Source: Selenomonas sp. AE3005 (lineage in GTDB: Bacteria; Bacillota; Negativicutes; Selenomonadales; Selenomonadaceae). Taken from it: DNA of 52,260 nucleotides. Positions 25,865-32,944 of the stretch are shown one piece after another. The stretch lies in contig NZ_CAJODG010000008.1 of assembly GCF_905233635.1 (NCBI RefSeq), positions 1 to 52,260 on the forward strand, given 5' to 3'. The notes beneath the pieces are model-generated. The model searched no databases and was not told the DNA's origin. It saw nothing but the letters and a program-made list of their open reading frames with translations. Numbering within the stretch: position 1 is the first letter of the stretch; every line of letters starts with the position of its first letter. The position numbers were made by a program, and so were the translations under genes.

Positions 25865-27247
25865 ATGAATAAGTATGATGTTGTAATTGTCGGCGGCGGC
25901 CCTGCAGGTGTTTTCGCAGCTTATGAACTGGCAGAAAAAAGCCCTGCTTTAAAAGTACTGCTGCTTGAAAGCGGCAAGGATATCTATACCCGTGTCTGCC
26001 CCATTTCTGCCGGCAAGGTAAAAAATTGTATCGGCTGCAAGCCCTGCAGCATCATGCGCGGGTTCGGTGGCGCCGGTGCTTTCTCCGATGGCAAATACAA
26101 CTTCACCACCCAGTTCGGCGGCTGGCTCAACGAGTACCTGTCCGACGAAGAAGTTATGGATTTAATATATTATGTAGATAAAATCAACATGAAACACGGT
26201 GCTCCGGCGCAGGTATTCAGCACCGAAAACAGTGATATCGGTTACCGTGCCCTGCAGCATGACCTGCACCTGCTTTCCGCCAGTGTCCGCCATCTCGGCA
26301 CGGAAAACAATCTGGAAATGCTTAAAGCTACCTATGAATATCTGAAGGACAAAGTCGAATTCCGTTTCGAATGCCCCGTGGCTCACATTCATTCCGATGG
26401 TAAGGGCAGCAATGAGGTGGAGTTATCTGACGGTCAGCGCATCACCGCTGAATACCTGATTGTAGCGCCGGGCCGTGCCGGTGCCGAATGGTTCTCCAAC
26501 GAATGCGACACTTTGGGCCTCCAGCAGGAAAACAACCGCGTTGACGTTGGCGTCCGCGTGGAAGTTCCCGATGAAATCTGGAACCCCATCACCAGTCAGG
26601 TTTATGAGGCCAAACTGGTTTACCGCACAAAACGCTACGGCGACCAGGTGCGTACCTTCTGCATGAACCCCCACGGCCATGTGGTCATGGAAAACACCGA
26701 TGGCATAATGACGGTAAACGGCCACTCCTACAGCGACCCGAAACTTCAGAGCAAAAACACCAACTTTGCCCTGCTAGTCAGCAACCGTTTCACCGAACCT
26801 TTCCACTCTCCCCACCAGTATGGCAAGCGCATTGCTTCCTTCTCCAATCTCTTAGGCGGCGGCATCATCGTACAGCGTTTCGGCGATTTGATGAAAGGAC
26901 GCCGTACCAATGCCCACCGCATGAGCAAGAGCTTTACCCGGCCGACGCTGCAGGCTACTCCCGGTGACCTCTCCCTGGTTCTGCCCAAGCGTCATGTGGA
27001 CAACCTCATCGAAATGATTCAGGCCCTCGACAACGTTGCACCCGGCATGACAAATGACGACACCCTGCTCTATGGTGTCGAAGTCAAGTTCTACAGCTCC
27101 CGCGTAAAACTCACCAACCAGCTGGAAACGGAACTCAAAAACGTCTTTGCCATTGGTGACGGTGCCGGCGTAACCCGCGGCCTCTCTCAGGCTGGTGCCA
27201 GCGGCGTATACGTAGCACGCCAGATTATCGAACGCTGCAAAAAATAA
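25865..27247 (+). CDS. NAD(P)/FAD-dependent oxidoreductase (COG2509-like)
   Basis: 460 residues with an N-terminal FAD-binding Rossmann motif VVIVGGGPAGVFAAYELAE and a C-terminal FAD loop FAIGDGAGVTRGLSQAGASGV. Between them is a cysteine-bearing segment (CPISAGKVKNCIGCKPCSIM) just before RGFGGAGAFSDGKYNF. The cysteines could bind a metal or serve redox, but that is inference. Proteins of this group are called uncharacterised FAD-dependent dehydrogenases; substrate unknown. ATG at 25865 follows AGGAGG. Transcribed alone from its own promoter, with a structured leader and its own terminator. Confidence 0.85.
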   Translation: MNKYDVVIVGGGPAGVFAAYELAEKSPALKVLLLESGKDIYTRVCPISAGKVKNCIGCKPCSIMRGFGGAGAFSDGKYNFTTQFGGWLNEYLSDEEVMDLIYYVDKINMKHGAPAQVFSTENSDIGYRALQHDLHLLSASVRHLGTENNLEMLKATYEYLKDKVEFRFECPVAHIHSDGKGSNEVELSDGQRITAEYLIVAPGRAGAEWFSNECDTLGLQQENNRVDVGVRVEVPDEIWNPITSQVYEAKLVYRTKRYGDQVRTFCMNPHGHVVMENTDGIMTVNGHSYSDPKLQSKNTNFALLVSNRFTEPFHSPHQYGKRIASFSNLLGGGIIVQRFGDLMKGRRTNAHRMSKSFTRPTLQATPGDLSLVLPKRHVDNLIEMIQALDNVAPGMTNDDTLLYGVEVKFYSSRVKLTNQLETELKNVFAIGDGAGVTRGLSQAGASGVYVARQIIERCKK

Positions 27248-27265
27248 ATATTCTTATATTAAAGC

Positions 27266-27300
27266 AAAAGCTGACAAGTCAAATTGACATGTCAGCTTTT
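27266..27300 (+). terminator. FAD oxidoreductase terminator
   Basis: 11-bp stem AAAAGCTGACA/TGTCAGCTTTT with a 13-nt loop, 18 nt past the stop codon. Confidence 0.8.
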
Positions 27301-27309
27301 GTCTATGTG

Positions 27310-27975
27310 TGAACACTAATTCACAACCACCACTTCAAGTGGTGGTTTGACCTAGCCCTATAAGGGCAATTACTTGCACGCCTAAAAGGCGGGCATCGCA
27401 AGCACTGTTACCTGCTAGCTTCTAAAAGAAGCGTTTCTTAGGTTGCTCTTCCGCTTTTGCGTAGACTTCCTGCTCTGCGATGTACTTCTTTATTGCTTCT
27501 TCTGTCACATTTCCTACTGTCCCCACAAAATAACCTCTTGCCCAGAATGCTTTATCCCATTTGCCATACAAATCTGGATGCATATCGTGAATCATTAGGG
27601 CACTTTTGCCTTTCAAATACCCTACGAATTTAGACACTGCTATTTTCGGTGGAATGCTTACGCATAGGTGCACATGGTCGATGCATACTGCTCCGGATAC
27701 TATTTCGATGTTCTTGTATGCGCATAGCTTTGTTATTGCTTCTTTTACGTCAACCCGTATTTTTCCATATAGCACCTTACGTCGATACTTTGGGATAAAC
27801 ACTATGTGATACTGGCACTTCTACTTTGCATGTGCTAAACTTAAACTGTCCATTTGGACACCCCCATGTTAATGATTTGGCTTGCGACACCATAATCATT
27901 CTATCATGGGGGTTAAATTCTACTGGGGACACATTACCATTTACTCCATTCTCCCCAGCATAGCTGGGGGATTAT
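27310..27975 (-). mobile_element. Decayed IS200-type (IS200/IS605 family) insertion sequence
   Basis: A single tnpA-like gene is flanked by subterminal hairpins as in IS200 elements. Beyond the stop: AACCACCACTT/AAGTGGTGGTT at 27326-27349, with smaller hairpins at 27354-27366 and 27379-27391. Beyond the start: CCCCAGC/GCTGGGG at 27953-27969. There are no terminal inverted repeats and no target duplication, as expected for single-strand transposition. The exact ends are estimated. It lies between the FAD oxidoreductase and recX terminators. Confidence 0.75.
27422..27853 (-). pseudogene. tnpA: TnpA (Y1 HUH transposase) broken by an amber codon
   Basis: Read from the ATG at 27853 the frame gives MDSLSLAHAK, then TAG at 27821-27823, then KCQYHIVFIPKYRR and a full TnpA to 27422. 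In IS200 relatives the residue at the stop is tryptophan, so a single TGG-to-TAG change explains it. Catalytic parts are intact: HUH pair in DHVHLCV (H60, H62 on full numbering) and tyrosine Y124 in IKKYIAEQ. A GTG at 27802 could restart translation but would lose the first strand. No TnpB gene is present. The insertion is probably immobile unless amber is read through. Confidence 0.85.
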
Positions 27976-28070
27976 GATAGTCATTTATATAAATCAGCCC
28001 CCTTTTTACATAGATACATACGTCCCAAAAGAAAAAGTATTACAACTTAATATAAAAAAATTTATATTAA

Positions 28071-28112
28071 AAAAAGCCCTCACCTGGGATGTTTCCCAGG
28101 TGAGGGCTTTTT
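28071..28112. terminator. recX terminator (bidirectional)
   Basis: Perfect 18-bp stem AAAAAGCCCTCACCTGGG with complement and a 6-nt loop, T-rich on both strands, directly before the recX stop codon. Confidence 0.9.
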
Positions 28113-28116
28113 GTTA

Positions 28117-28590
28117 TTATTCTTCTTCGTCATCCGTCAGGAAATCATTTACGGCCTGATAGACAGCACTGCTAGGAAAGCCGCGGCGGAACATGGCGGC
28201 CAGGAGTTTTTGCTTGTCCTGACTGCGCCGGTATTTGCTTTCGAGCACACGCAGGGCGGCAGTGTACTCGCGCTGGCTGACCTCTTCCCTGTCCTCGGGA
28301 ATACAGCTCTTCACCAGCCGTGAGGCATAGCCGCGCTCCATGAGCTTAACGCAAATCTGGCGCACGGAGTAGCTGCTTTCCGTATACAGGTAACGGAAAC
28401 GGCGGCCACAGGATTCTTCATCATTTAAGTAATGCTTTTCCTGCAGGCGCAGAACAGCCGCCTCGATTTCCTCGTTCTCATAGCCTTTGGCCGTCAGCTT
28501 TTCACGCAGGCGGTTTTCACTGTAGTCCTGCCGGGCCAGCAGGTCCACGGCATAGACCAGCGCCGGTTTTAAGGGACGCTTAGACTTCAT
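28117..28590 (-). CDS. recX: Regulatory protein RecX
   Basis: About 157 residues of three-helix repeats typical of RecX (RLREKLTAKGYENEEIEAAVLRL in pieces, SVRQICVKLMERGYASRLV), ending in an acidic tail. It caps RecA filaments and inhibits recombinase activity. The start overlaps the end of recA. ATG codons at 28602, 28593 and 28590 are all in frame; 28590 has the best spacing from GAGG. recA-recX is a standard pair. Confidence 0.9.
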   Translation of the reverse strand: MKSKRPLKPALVYAVDLLARQDYSENRLREKLTAKGYENEEIEAAVLRLQEKHYLNDEESCGRRFRYLYTESSYSVRQICVKLMERGYASRLVKSCIPEDREEVSQREYTAALRVLESKYRRSQDKQKLLAAMFRRGFPSSAVYQAVNDFLTDDEEE

Positions 28591-29665
28591 CATCGTCCTC
28601 ATAAGCGTCTACGGGTGTGGCAGCAGCAGCGCCTTCATCGCTCATGAGCTTAGCCCGTACCTTGGCTTCGATTTCCTCAGCCAGCTGCGGCTGCTCTTCC
28701 AGGGCCTGCTTGGCTTTTTCCTTGCCCTGGCCTAAGCGCGTGCCTTCGTAGGAGAACCAGGCACCGCTCTTTTCCACGATATCGAGCGACACACCGATAT
28801 CAATAAGCGTGCCCAGGCGCGATACGCCTTCGCCGAACATGATATCAAATTCTGCGGTCTTGAACGGTGGCGCGATTTTATTCTTGACAATCTTCACCTT
28901 CGTGCGGTTGCCCACGAGGTCAGAACCCTGGGTAATCTTTTCGCCCTTGCGAACTTCCATGCGTACCGAGGAGTAGAACTTCAGTGCCCGGCCGCCGGTG
29001 GTCACTTCGGGGTTGCCATAGGTTACGCCGACCTTTTCACGAATCTGGTTGATAAAGATGGCCACCGTCTGGGATTTGTTGATGACACCGGTCAGTTTGC
29101 GCATGGCCTGGCTCATCAGACGGGCATGAAGGCCGACATGGCTGTCGCCCATTTCACCGTCGATTTCGGCTTTCGGCACGAGCGCAGCTACGGAGTCAAC
29201 GACGATGATATCCACAGCACCGCTGTGTACCAGGGCGTCGACGATATCCAGGGCCTGTTCACCAGTATCCGGCTGGGAAACAAGCAGCTCGTCAATGTCT
29301 ACGCCAAGTTTTTTGGCATAAACCGGGTCCAAAGCATGCTCGGCATCGATGAAGGCGGCAATACCGCCGTTCTTCTGAGCCTCCGCAATCATGTGCAGGG
29401 TAACGGTGGTTTTACCGGAAGATTCCGGGCCGTAGATTTCGATAATACGGCCACGCGGAACACCGCCAATGCCTAAGGCGATATCCAGCGGCAGAATGCC
29501 CGTGGGGATAACTTCCACATTCATCCGGGCCTGGGCGTCTCCGAGCCGCATAATAGAGCCCTTGCCAAAGTCCTTTTCAATTTTCTTCAGGGCACTGGCC
29601 AGAGCTTCTTTTTTGCTGTCGAGCTCTGTTTTGCGCTCTACTTTGTCTTTCTTGTCTGCTGCCAT
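28580..29665 (-). CDS. recA: Recombinase RecA
   Basis: 361 residues. Walker A GPESSGKTT near 73-81, Walker B IIVVDSVAAL, DNA-binding loops L1/L2 (EGEMGD-type seen as DGEMGDSHVGLHARLMSQ; NQIREKVGVTYGNPEVTTGG in pieces), and the acidic C-terminal tail DAYEDDDEV. Drives homologous recombination and SOS co-protease activity. ATG at 29665 behind AAGGAAG. A promoter lies at 29703-29732. I looked for a LexA box near it and did not see one. Confidence 0.97.
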   Translation of the reverse strand: MAADKKDKVERKTELDSKKEALASALKKIEKDFGKGSIMRLGDAQARMNVEVIPTGILPLDIALGIGGVPRGRIIEIYGPESSGKTTVTLHMIAEAQKNGGIAAFIDAEHALDPVYAKKLGVDIDELLVSQPDTGEQALDIVDALVHSGAVDIIVVDSVAALVPKAEIDGEMGDSHVGLHARLMSQAMRKLTGVINKSQTVAIFINQIREKVGVTYGNPEVTTGGRALKFYSSVRMEVRKGEKITQGSDLVGNRTKVKIVKNKIAPPFKTAEFDIMFGEGVSRLGTLIDIGVSLDIVEKSGAWFSYEGTRLGQGKEKAKQALEEQPQLAEEIEAKVRAKLMSDEGAAAATPVDAYEDDDEV

Positions 29666-29702
29666 TTAATCCGCTTCCTTTCTGTCTGTATAAATCAATT
29701 AC

Positions 29703-29732
29703 ATTATAACTCTTATACTAAAGTTTTGACAA
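29703..29732 (-). promoter_or_regulatory. recA promoter
   Basis: Minus strand TTGTCA (29727-29732), 18-bp spacer, TATAAT (29703-29708), about 40 bp before the recA ATG. Confidence 0.7.
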
Positions 29733-29743
29733 TAGTCCTCTGT

Positions 29744-29777
29744 AAAAGAACAGGGACTGCCTGACACAGCCCCTGCT
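29744..29777 (-). terminator. nrdD terminator
   Basis: Stem AGCAGGGGCTG/CAGTCCCTGTT with one mismatch, then TCTTTT on the minus strand, 17 nt past the nrdD stop. Confidence 0.75.
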
Positions 29778-29793
29778 ATCTCACCTTATTAAC

Positions 29794-32055
29794 TTACTTC
29801 ATGCGGTTGATGGTGAAACGGCCGCTCTCTACTTCCTTGCGGTGACAGTGAGGGCATTCATTTTCAATGAGGCCCGTATAGCCACAGACCGGGTCACGGT
29901 CTACAGGGTGGTTGATGGAGAAGTAGCCCATATCGGCATCATGCATGGCCCGTACCAGACGTTCAAAGGCTTTGACATTCTTCGTGGGGTCGCCATCCAT
30001 TTCGATGTAGGCGATATGACCGGCATTTTCCAGCGCATGATACGGCGCCTCAATGCGAATCTTGTCGATGGCCTTAATCTTGTAATAGACCGGCACATGG
30101 GAGCTGTTGGTCATATAGCCTCTGTCGGTTACACCTTCGATAACACCGTACTTCTTGCGGTTGGAACGCTGGAACTGACCGGCCGTAGACTCAGCCGGCG
30201 TACCAAAGCAGGACCAGTTCATATGCTCTTCCTCGGTGTATTTATCCGTAGCCTCGCGCAGATGGCCGACAATCTTAAGTCCGAGCTGCTGGGCCTCTTC
30301 ACTTTCGCCGTGGTGCTTGCCGATAAGCGCCTTAAGACACTCAGCCAGACCGCAGAAACCAATAGAGAAGGACGCATGTTTCAGCACGTCCTTAATGCTG
30401 TCGTCAGCCCGCAGCTTTTCGCTGTCCATCCACACGCCCTGTCCCATGAGGAACGGGTAGTTGTATACATGCTTTTCCTGAATAACGGCCAGGCGTGCCA
30501 GGATATAGTCATGGCTGATTTTGATGTACTTGTCAAACAGCTGCCAGAACTTGTCCATATCGCCCTTGGCCTCTAACGCCAGCTTGGGCAGGTTGATGGT
30601 CGTAAAGGCAAAGTTGCCGCGGCTGCCGGATTCCTCTGGGCCGTTTACATTGCTCATAACTCTGGTACGGCAGCCCATGGTCGCCACGACAGAGTTGTAG
30701 TCTCCGGGCTTGTAGTACTGCAGGTTGTACGGAGCATCAATGTTCACAAAGTTGGGGAACAGACGCTTGGCGCTGACCTGACAGGCCTTCTGGAACAGGT
30801 CATAGTTGGGGTCCCCGGGATTATAATTGACCCCGGACTTCAGCTGGAACACGGAAATGGGGAAAATCGGTGTTTCGCCGTTGCCCAGACCGGACATAAT
30901 CGCGTTCAGCACCTCACGGATGGCCAGCCGCCCTTCCGGCGAAGTATCCATACCGTAGTTCAGCGAGCTGAACGGCACCTGCGCACCAGCACGGCTATGG
31001 AGGGTATTGAAGTTATGAATCATTGCCTCCATGGCCTGATGAGTTTCCTCAACGACATCAGCGCAGGACAAGCGGTAAACATTGCGAGCCAGACGGCCGG
31101 CCTCCGTGATGGGCAGCTGATAGGTGTCAGCCAGCACCTTTTCCAAAGCAGCCTTAATCGCAGCTGTGGATTCTACAGCCCGGGCGTCATCACTGTTTTC
31201 CGTATAACTGCAGGCGTCAAAGTCCATAGCCGACTTGAATACAGCCTTGAATTCCTGCTCCGTCCCGAAGTCACGGTCATCAAACTGATACATCAAAGCC
31301 TTGTGCGCCTCAGAAATAACCGCCTTATGGAAGGACTTGCGCACGCCGTCAGCCATGGCATAGTCAAAAGCATTGATGGACTGGCCGCCAAACATATCGT
31401 TCTGATTGGACTGAATGGCAATAGCTGCCAGGGACGCATAGGAACGAATGGAATTCGGCTCACGCAGGAAACCATGCCCCGTGGAAAAACCGCCCCTAAA
31501 GAGTTTTAAGAGGTCAATCTGACAGCAGTTGAAAGTGATAAGGGAAAAATCCTTATCATGGATATGAATCCAGTTTTCCTTGTCAGCCTCGCGGAATTCG
31601 TCGGTAAGCACATAGTTATCCACGAAGTGCTTGGCCCCTTCGGCACCGAGTTTCAGCATGATACCCATGGAGGCATCGGTGTTGATATTGGCATTGTCGC
31701 GCTTGGAGTCCACATCCACAGCGTCAGCAAAGAAAATATCCCGATAGGACGACATGAGATGTTTCTGTGCCGTACGGCGTTCGGCGTGTTTCTGACGATA
31801 AGTGATGTATTTCTTGGCAATATCGTAGAAATCATATTTCATGAGTTCCTGTTCTACGACGTCCTGTATTTCTTCTACACTGACATTTTCCCGGTCCTGA
31901 ATATCCCATTCCACCTGACTGGTGACTTCGTCGATATCCTTCGGTGTCATTTTTTTGCCGCTGTCATTGTTGGCACCAACAATGGCGTTGTAAATCTTTT
32001 CACGGTTATATGGCACAGTATGGCCAGAACGCTTTGTCACAGTTTTTAAATTCAT
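29794..32055 (-). CDS. nrdD: Anaerobic (class III) ribonucleotide reductase NrdD, glycyl-radical end apparently missing
   Basis: 753 residues from the ATG at 32055. An ATP-cone opens the protein (about 1-90, TVTKRSGHTVPYNREKIYNAI in pieces). The ten-stranded barrel keeps both conserved cysteines seen in E. coli NrdD (FNCCQIDL and MGCRTRV). The C-terminus reads HPVDRDPVCGYTG, then ECPHC, and stops at FTINRMK. In the Firmicute sequences I know, this zinc-site region continues to RRITGYLVGTLDRFN, which carries the radical glycine; here the stop comes just before it and a terminator follows at once. An alternative ATG lies at 32076. The promoter carries NrdR-like boxes. No nrdG activase gene is adjacent. 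Confidence 0.9.
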   Translation of the reverse strand: MNLKTVTKRSGHTVPYNREKIYNAIVGANNDSGKKMTPKDIDEVTSQVEWDIQDRENVSVEEIQDVVEQELMKYDFYDIAKKYITYRQKHAERRTAQKHLMSSYRDIFFADAVDVDSKRDNANINTDASMGIMLKLGAEGAKHFVDNYVLTDEFREADKENWIHIHDKDFSLITFNCCQIDLLKLFRGGFSTGHGFLREPNSIRSYASLAAIAIQSNQNDMFGGQSINAFDYAMADGVRKSFHKAVISEAHKALMYQFDDRDFGTEQEFKAVFKSAMDFDACSYTENSDDARAVESTAAIKAALEKVLADTYQLPITEAGRLARNVYRLSCADVVEETHQAMEAMIHNFNTLHSRAGAQVPFSSLNYGMDTSPEGRLAIREVLNAIMSGLGNGETPIFPISVFQLKSGVNYNPGDPNYDLFQKACQVSAKRLFPNFVNIDAPYNLQYYKPGDYNSVVATMGCRTRVMSNVNGPEESGSRGNFAFTTINLPKLALEAKGDMDKFWQLFDKYIKISHDYILARLAVIQEKHVYNYPFLMGQGVWMDSEKLRADDSIKDVLKHASFSIGFCGLAECLKALIGKHHGESEEAQQLGLKIVGHLREATDKYTEEEHMNWSCFGTPAESTAGQFQRSNRKKYGVIEGVTDRGYMTNSSHVPVYYKIKAIDKIRIEAPYHALENAGHIAYIEMDGDPTKNVKAFERLVRAMHDADMGYFSINHPVDRDPVCGYTGLIENECPHCHRKEVESGRFTINRMK

Positions 32056-32065
32056 GCTGCTTATG

Positions 32066-32088
32066 GATATCACCATATATGTGATATC
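32066..32088 (-). promoter_or_regulatory. Dyad in the nrdD translation-initiation region
   Basis: Perfect 8-bp arms GATATCAC and GTGATATC with a 7-nt loop that contains the upstream ATG at 32076. In the message it lies between a GGGAGG ribosome-binding site and the ATG at 32055, so folding would change which start is used. Confidence 0.5.
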
Positions 32089-32100
32089 TCATCACGCCTC

Positions 32101-32169
32101 CCTCTATATGTAGTATGTGTTAATTCCCATAACGGTATATATTGTAGCAAATAACGCCCTCTTGCGCAA
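32101..32169 (-). promoter_or_regulatory. nrdD promoter with two NrdR-box-like operators
   Basis: Minus strand TTGCGC (32164-32169), 17-bp spacer, TACAAT (32141-32146). Two sites resemble the NrdR consensus ACACWATATATWGTGT: cores CAATATATAC (32135-32144), overlapping the -10, and CTACATATAG (32104-32113). Each matches 9 of 10 core positions, and they are exactly 31 bp apart, the spacing typical of NrdR box pairs. NrdR represses nrd genes when dATP is high. Confidence 0.78.
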
Positions 32170-32204
32170 TGACCAAAATCATCACTGGTCTTATTTTCTC
32201 ACCC

Positions 32205-32238
32205 AAAAAACGGCAGAATCCCTTTGATTCTGCCGTTT
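32205..32238 (-). terminator. Terminator of the OhrR-like gene
   Basis: 13-bp stem AAACGGCAGAATC with complement and 5-nt loop, then six T on the minus strand, 15 nt past the stop. Confidence 0.88.
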
Positions 32239-32252
32239 CTGCTATCAGTAAA

Positions 32253-32723
32253 TTATTTTTTGCCCGTCAGTTCCTGTTTGTCATTGCATTCCTGCAATAT
32301 GTCCATCAGCTTGTAGAGCAGTCTGTACAGCTCTTTGGCCTCGTCCTCCGGGAATGCCGAGAGTTCACTGGCCATAGCCTGTGGAATCTTAGCTGCCGCC
32401 CGTTTTAACTTGCGGCCTTCTTCGGTAATGCAGGCAATAACCACGCGTTCGTCCTGCGTAGAACGTTCACGCTTTAAATAACCACGGCTTTCCAGCTTTT
32501 TGAGCAATGGCGTGAGCGTGCCCGAATCCAAATGGAGTTTCTTACCTAAATCACGTACACTGACACGTCCTTCTTCCCAAAGGACCATCATGGAAATGTA
32601 CTGTGTGTAGGTCAATCCCAAAGTTTCCAAATATGGACGATATGCCTTCACTACATCCCTAGCGCAGGCATACAAGGGAAAACAGAGTTGATTTTCCAGA
32701 CGCAATGAATCTTTCTTGTCCAT
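32253..32723 (-). CDS. MarR-family regulator, OhrR-like
   Basis: 156 residues. The N-terminus LENQLCFPLYACARDV matches the peroxide-sensing region of OhrR, with the reactive cysteine at C14 (C15 in Bacillus OhrR) and a second cysteine at C20. The winged helix follows (VSVRDLGKKLHLDSGTLTPLLKKLESRGYLKRERSTQDERVV in pieces). OhrR proteins repress peroxidase genes until organic hydroperoxides oxidise the cysteine. No ohr gene is nearby, so targets are elsewhere or include the divergent transferase gene. ATG at 32723 is preferred over an upstream GTG. A 14-bp dyad lies upstream at 32807-32820. Confidence 0.88.
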   Translation of the reverse strand: MDKKDSLRLENQLCFPLYACARDVVKAYRPYLETLGLTYTQYISMMVLWEEGRVSVRDLGKKLHLDSGTLTPLLKKLESRGYLKRERSTQDERVVIACITEEGRKLKRAAAKIPQAMASELSAFPEDEAKELYRLLYKLMDILQECNDKQELTGKK

Positions 32724-32806
32724 AAAATAACCCCCACTTCTAAAATTTTTCACAATTATATCTTACGCCTCTATTGCCTTAAAAGTCAAGGACTCAGGCC
32801 GTTTGC

Positions 32807-32820
32807 GACAAATTTTTGTC
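32807..32820. promoter_or_regulatory. Palindrome between divergent promoters, candidate operator
   Basis: GACAAA-TT-TTTGTC, perfect 6-bp arms. It lies upstream of a possible promoter for the OhrR-like gene (TTGACT, 18 bp, TAAGAT on the minus strand) and about 55 bp upstream of the -35 of the transferase gene. MarR-type regulators bind short palindromes like this. Confidence 0.45.
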
Positions 32821-32875
32821 AACATATTCATATTTTTGCGTTTACCTGCTATTTAACTTCCCGACCGCCGCACAA

Positions 32876-32904
32876 TTGACGTGACCGCTTATTTCGTGTA
32901 GAAT
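32876..32904 (+). promoter_or_regulatory. Promoter of the phosphoethanolamine transferase gene
   Basis: TTGACG (32876-32881), 17-bp spacer, TAGAAT (32899-32904), about 40 bp before the chosen ATG. Confidence 0.72.
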
Positions 32905-32944
32905 TGTCGGTGTGTTTTTTAATATATATAAAGGAAGAATGTTT

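Noticed and set aside
29666..29793. LexA/SOS box upstream of recA
   Set aside because: I looked for the Firmicute pattern CGAAC-N4-GTTCG near the recA promoter and found none.
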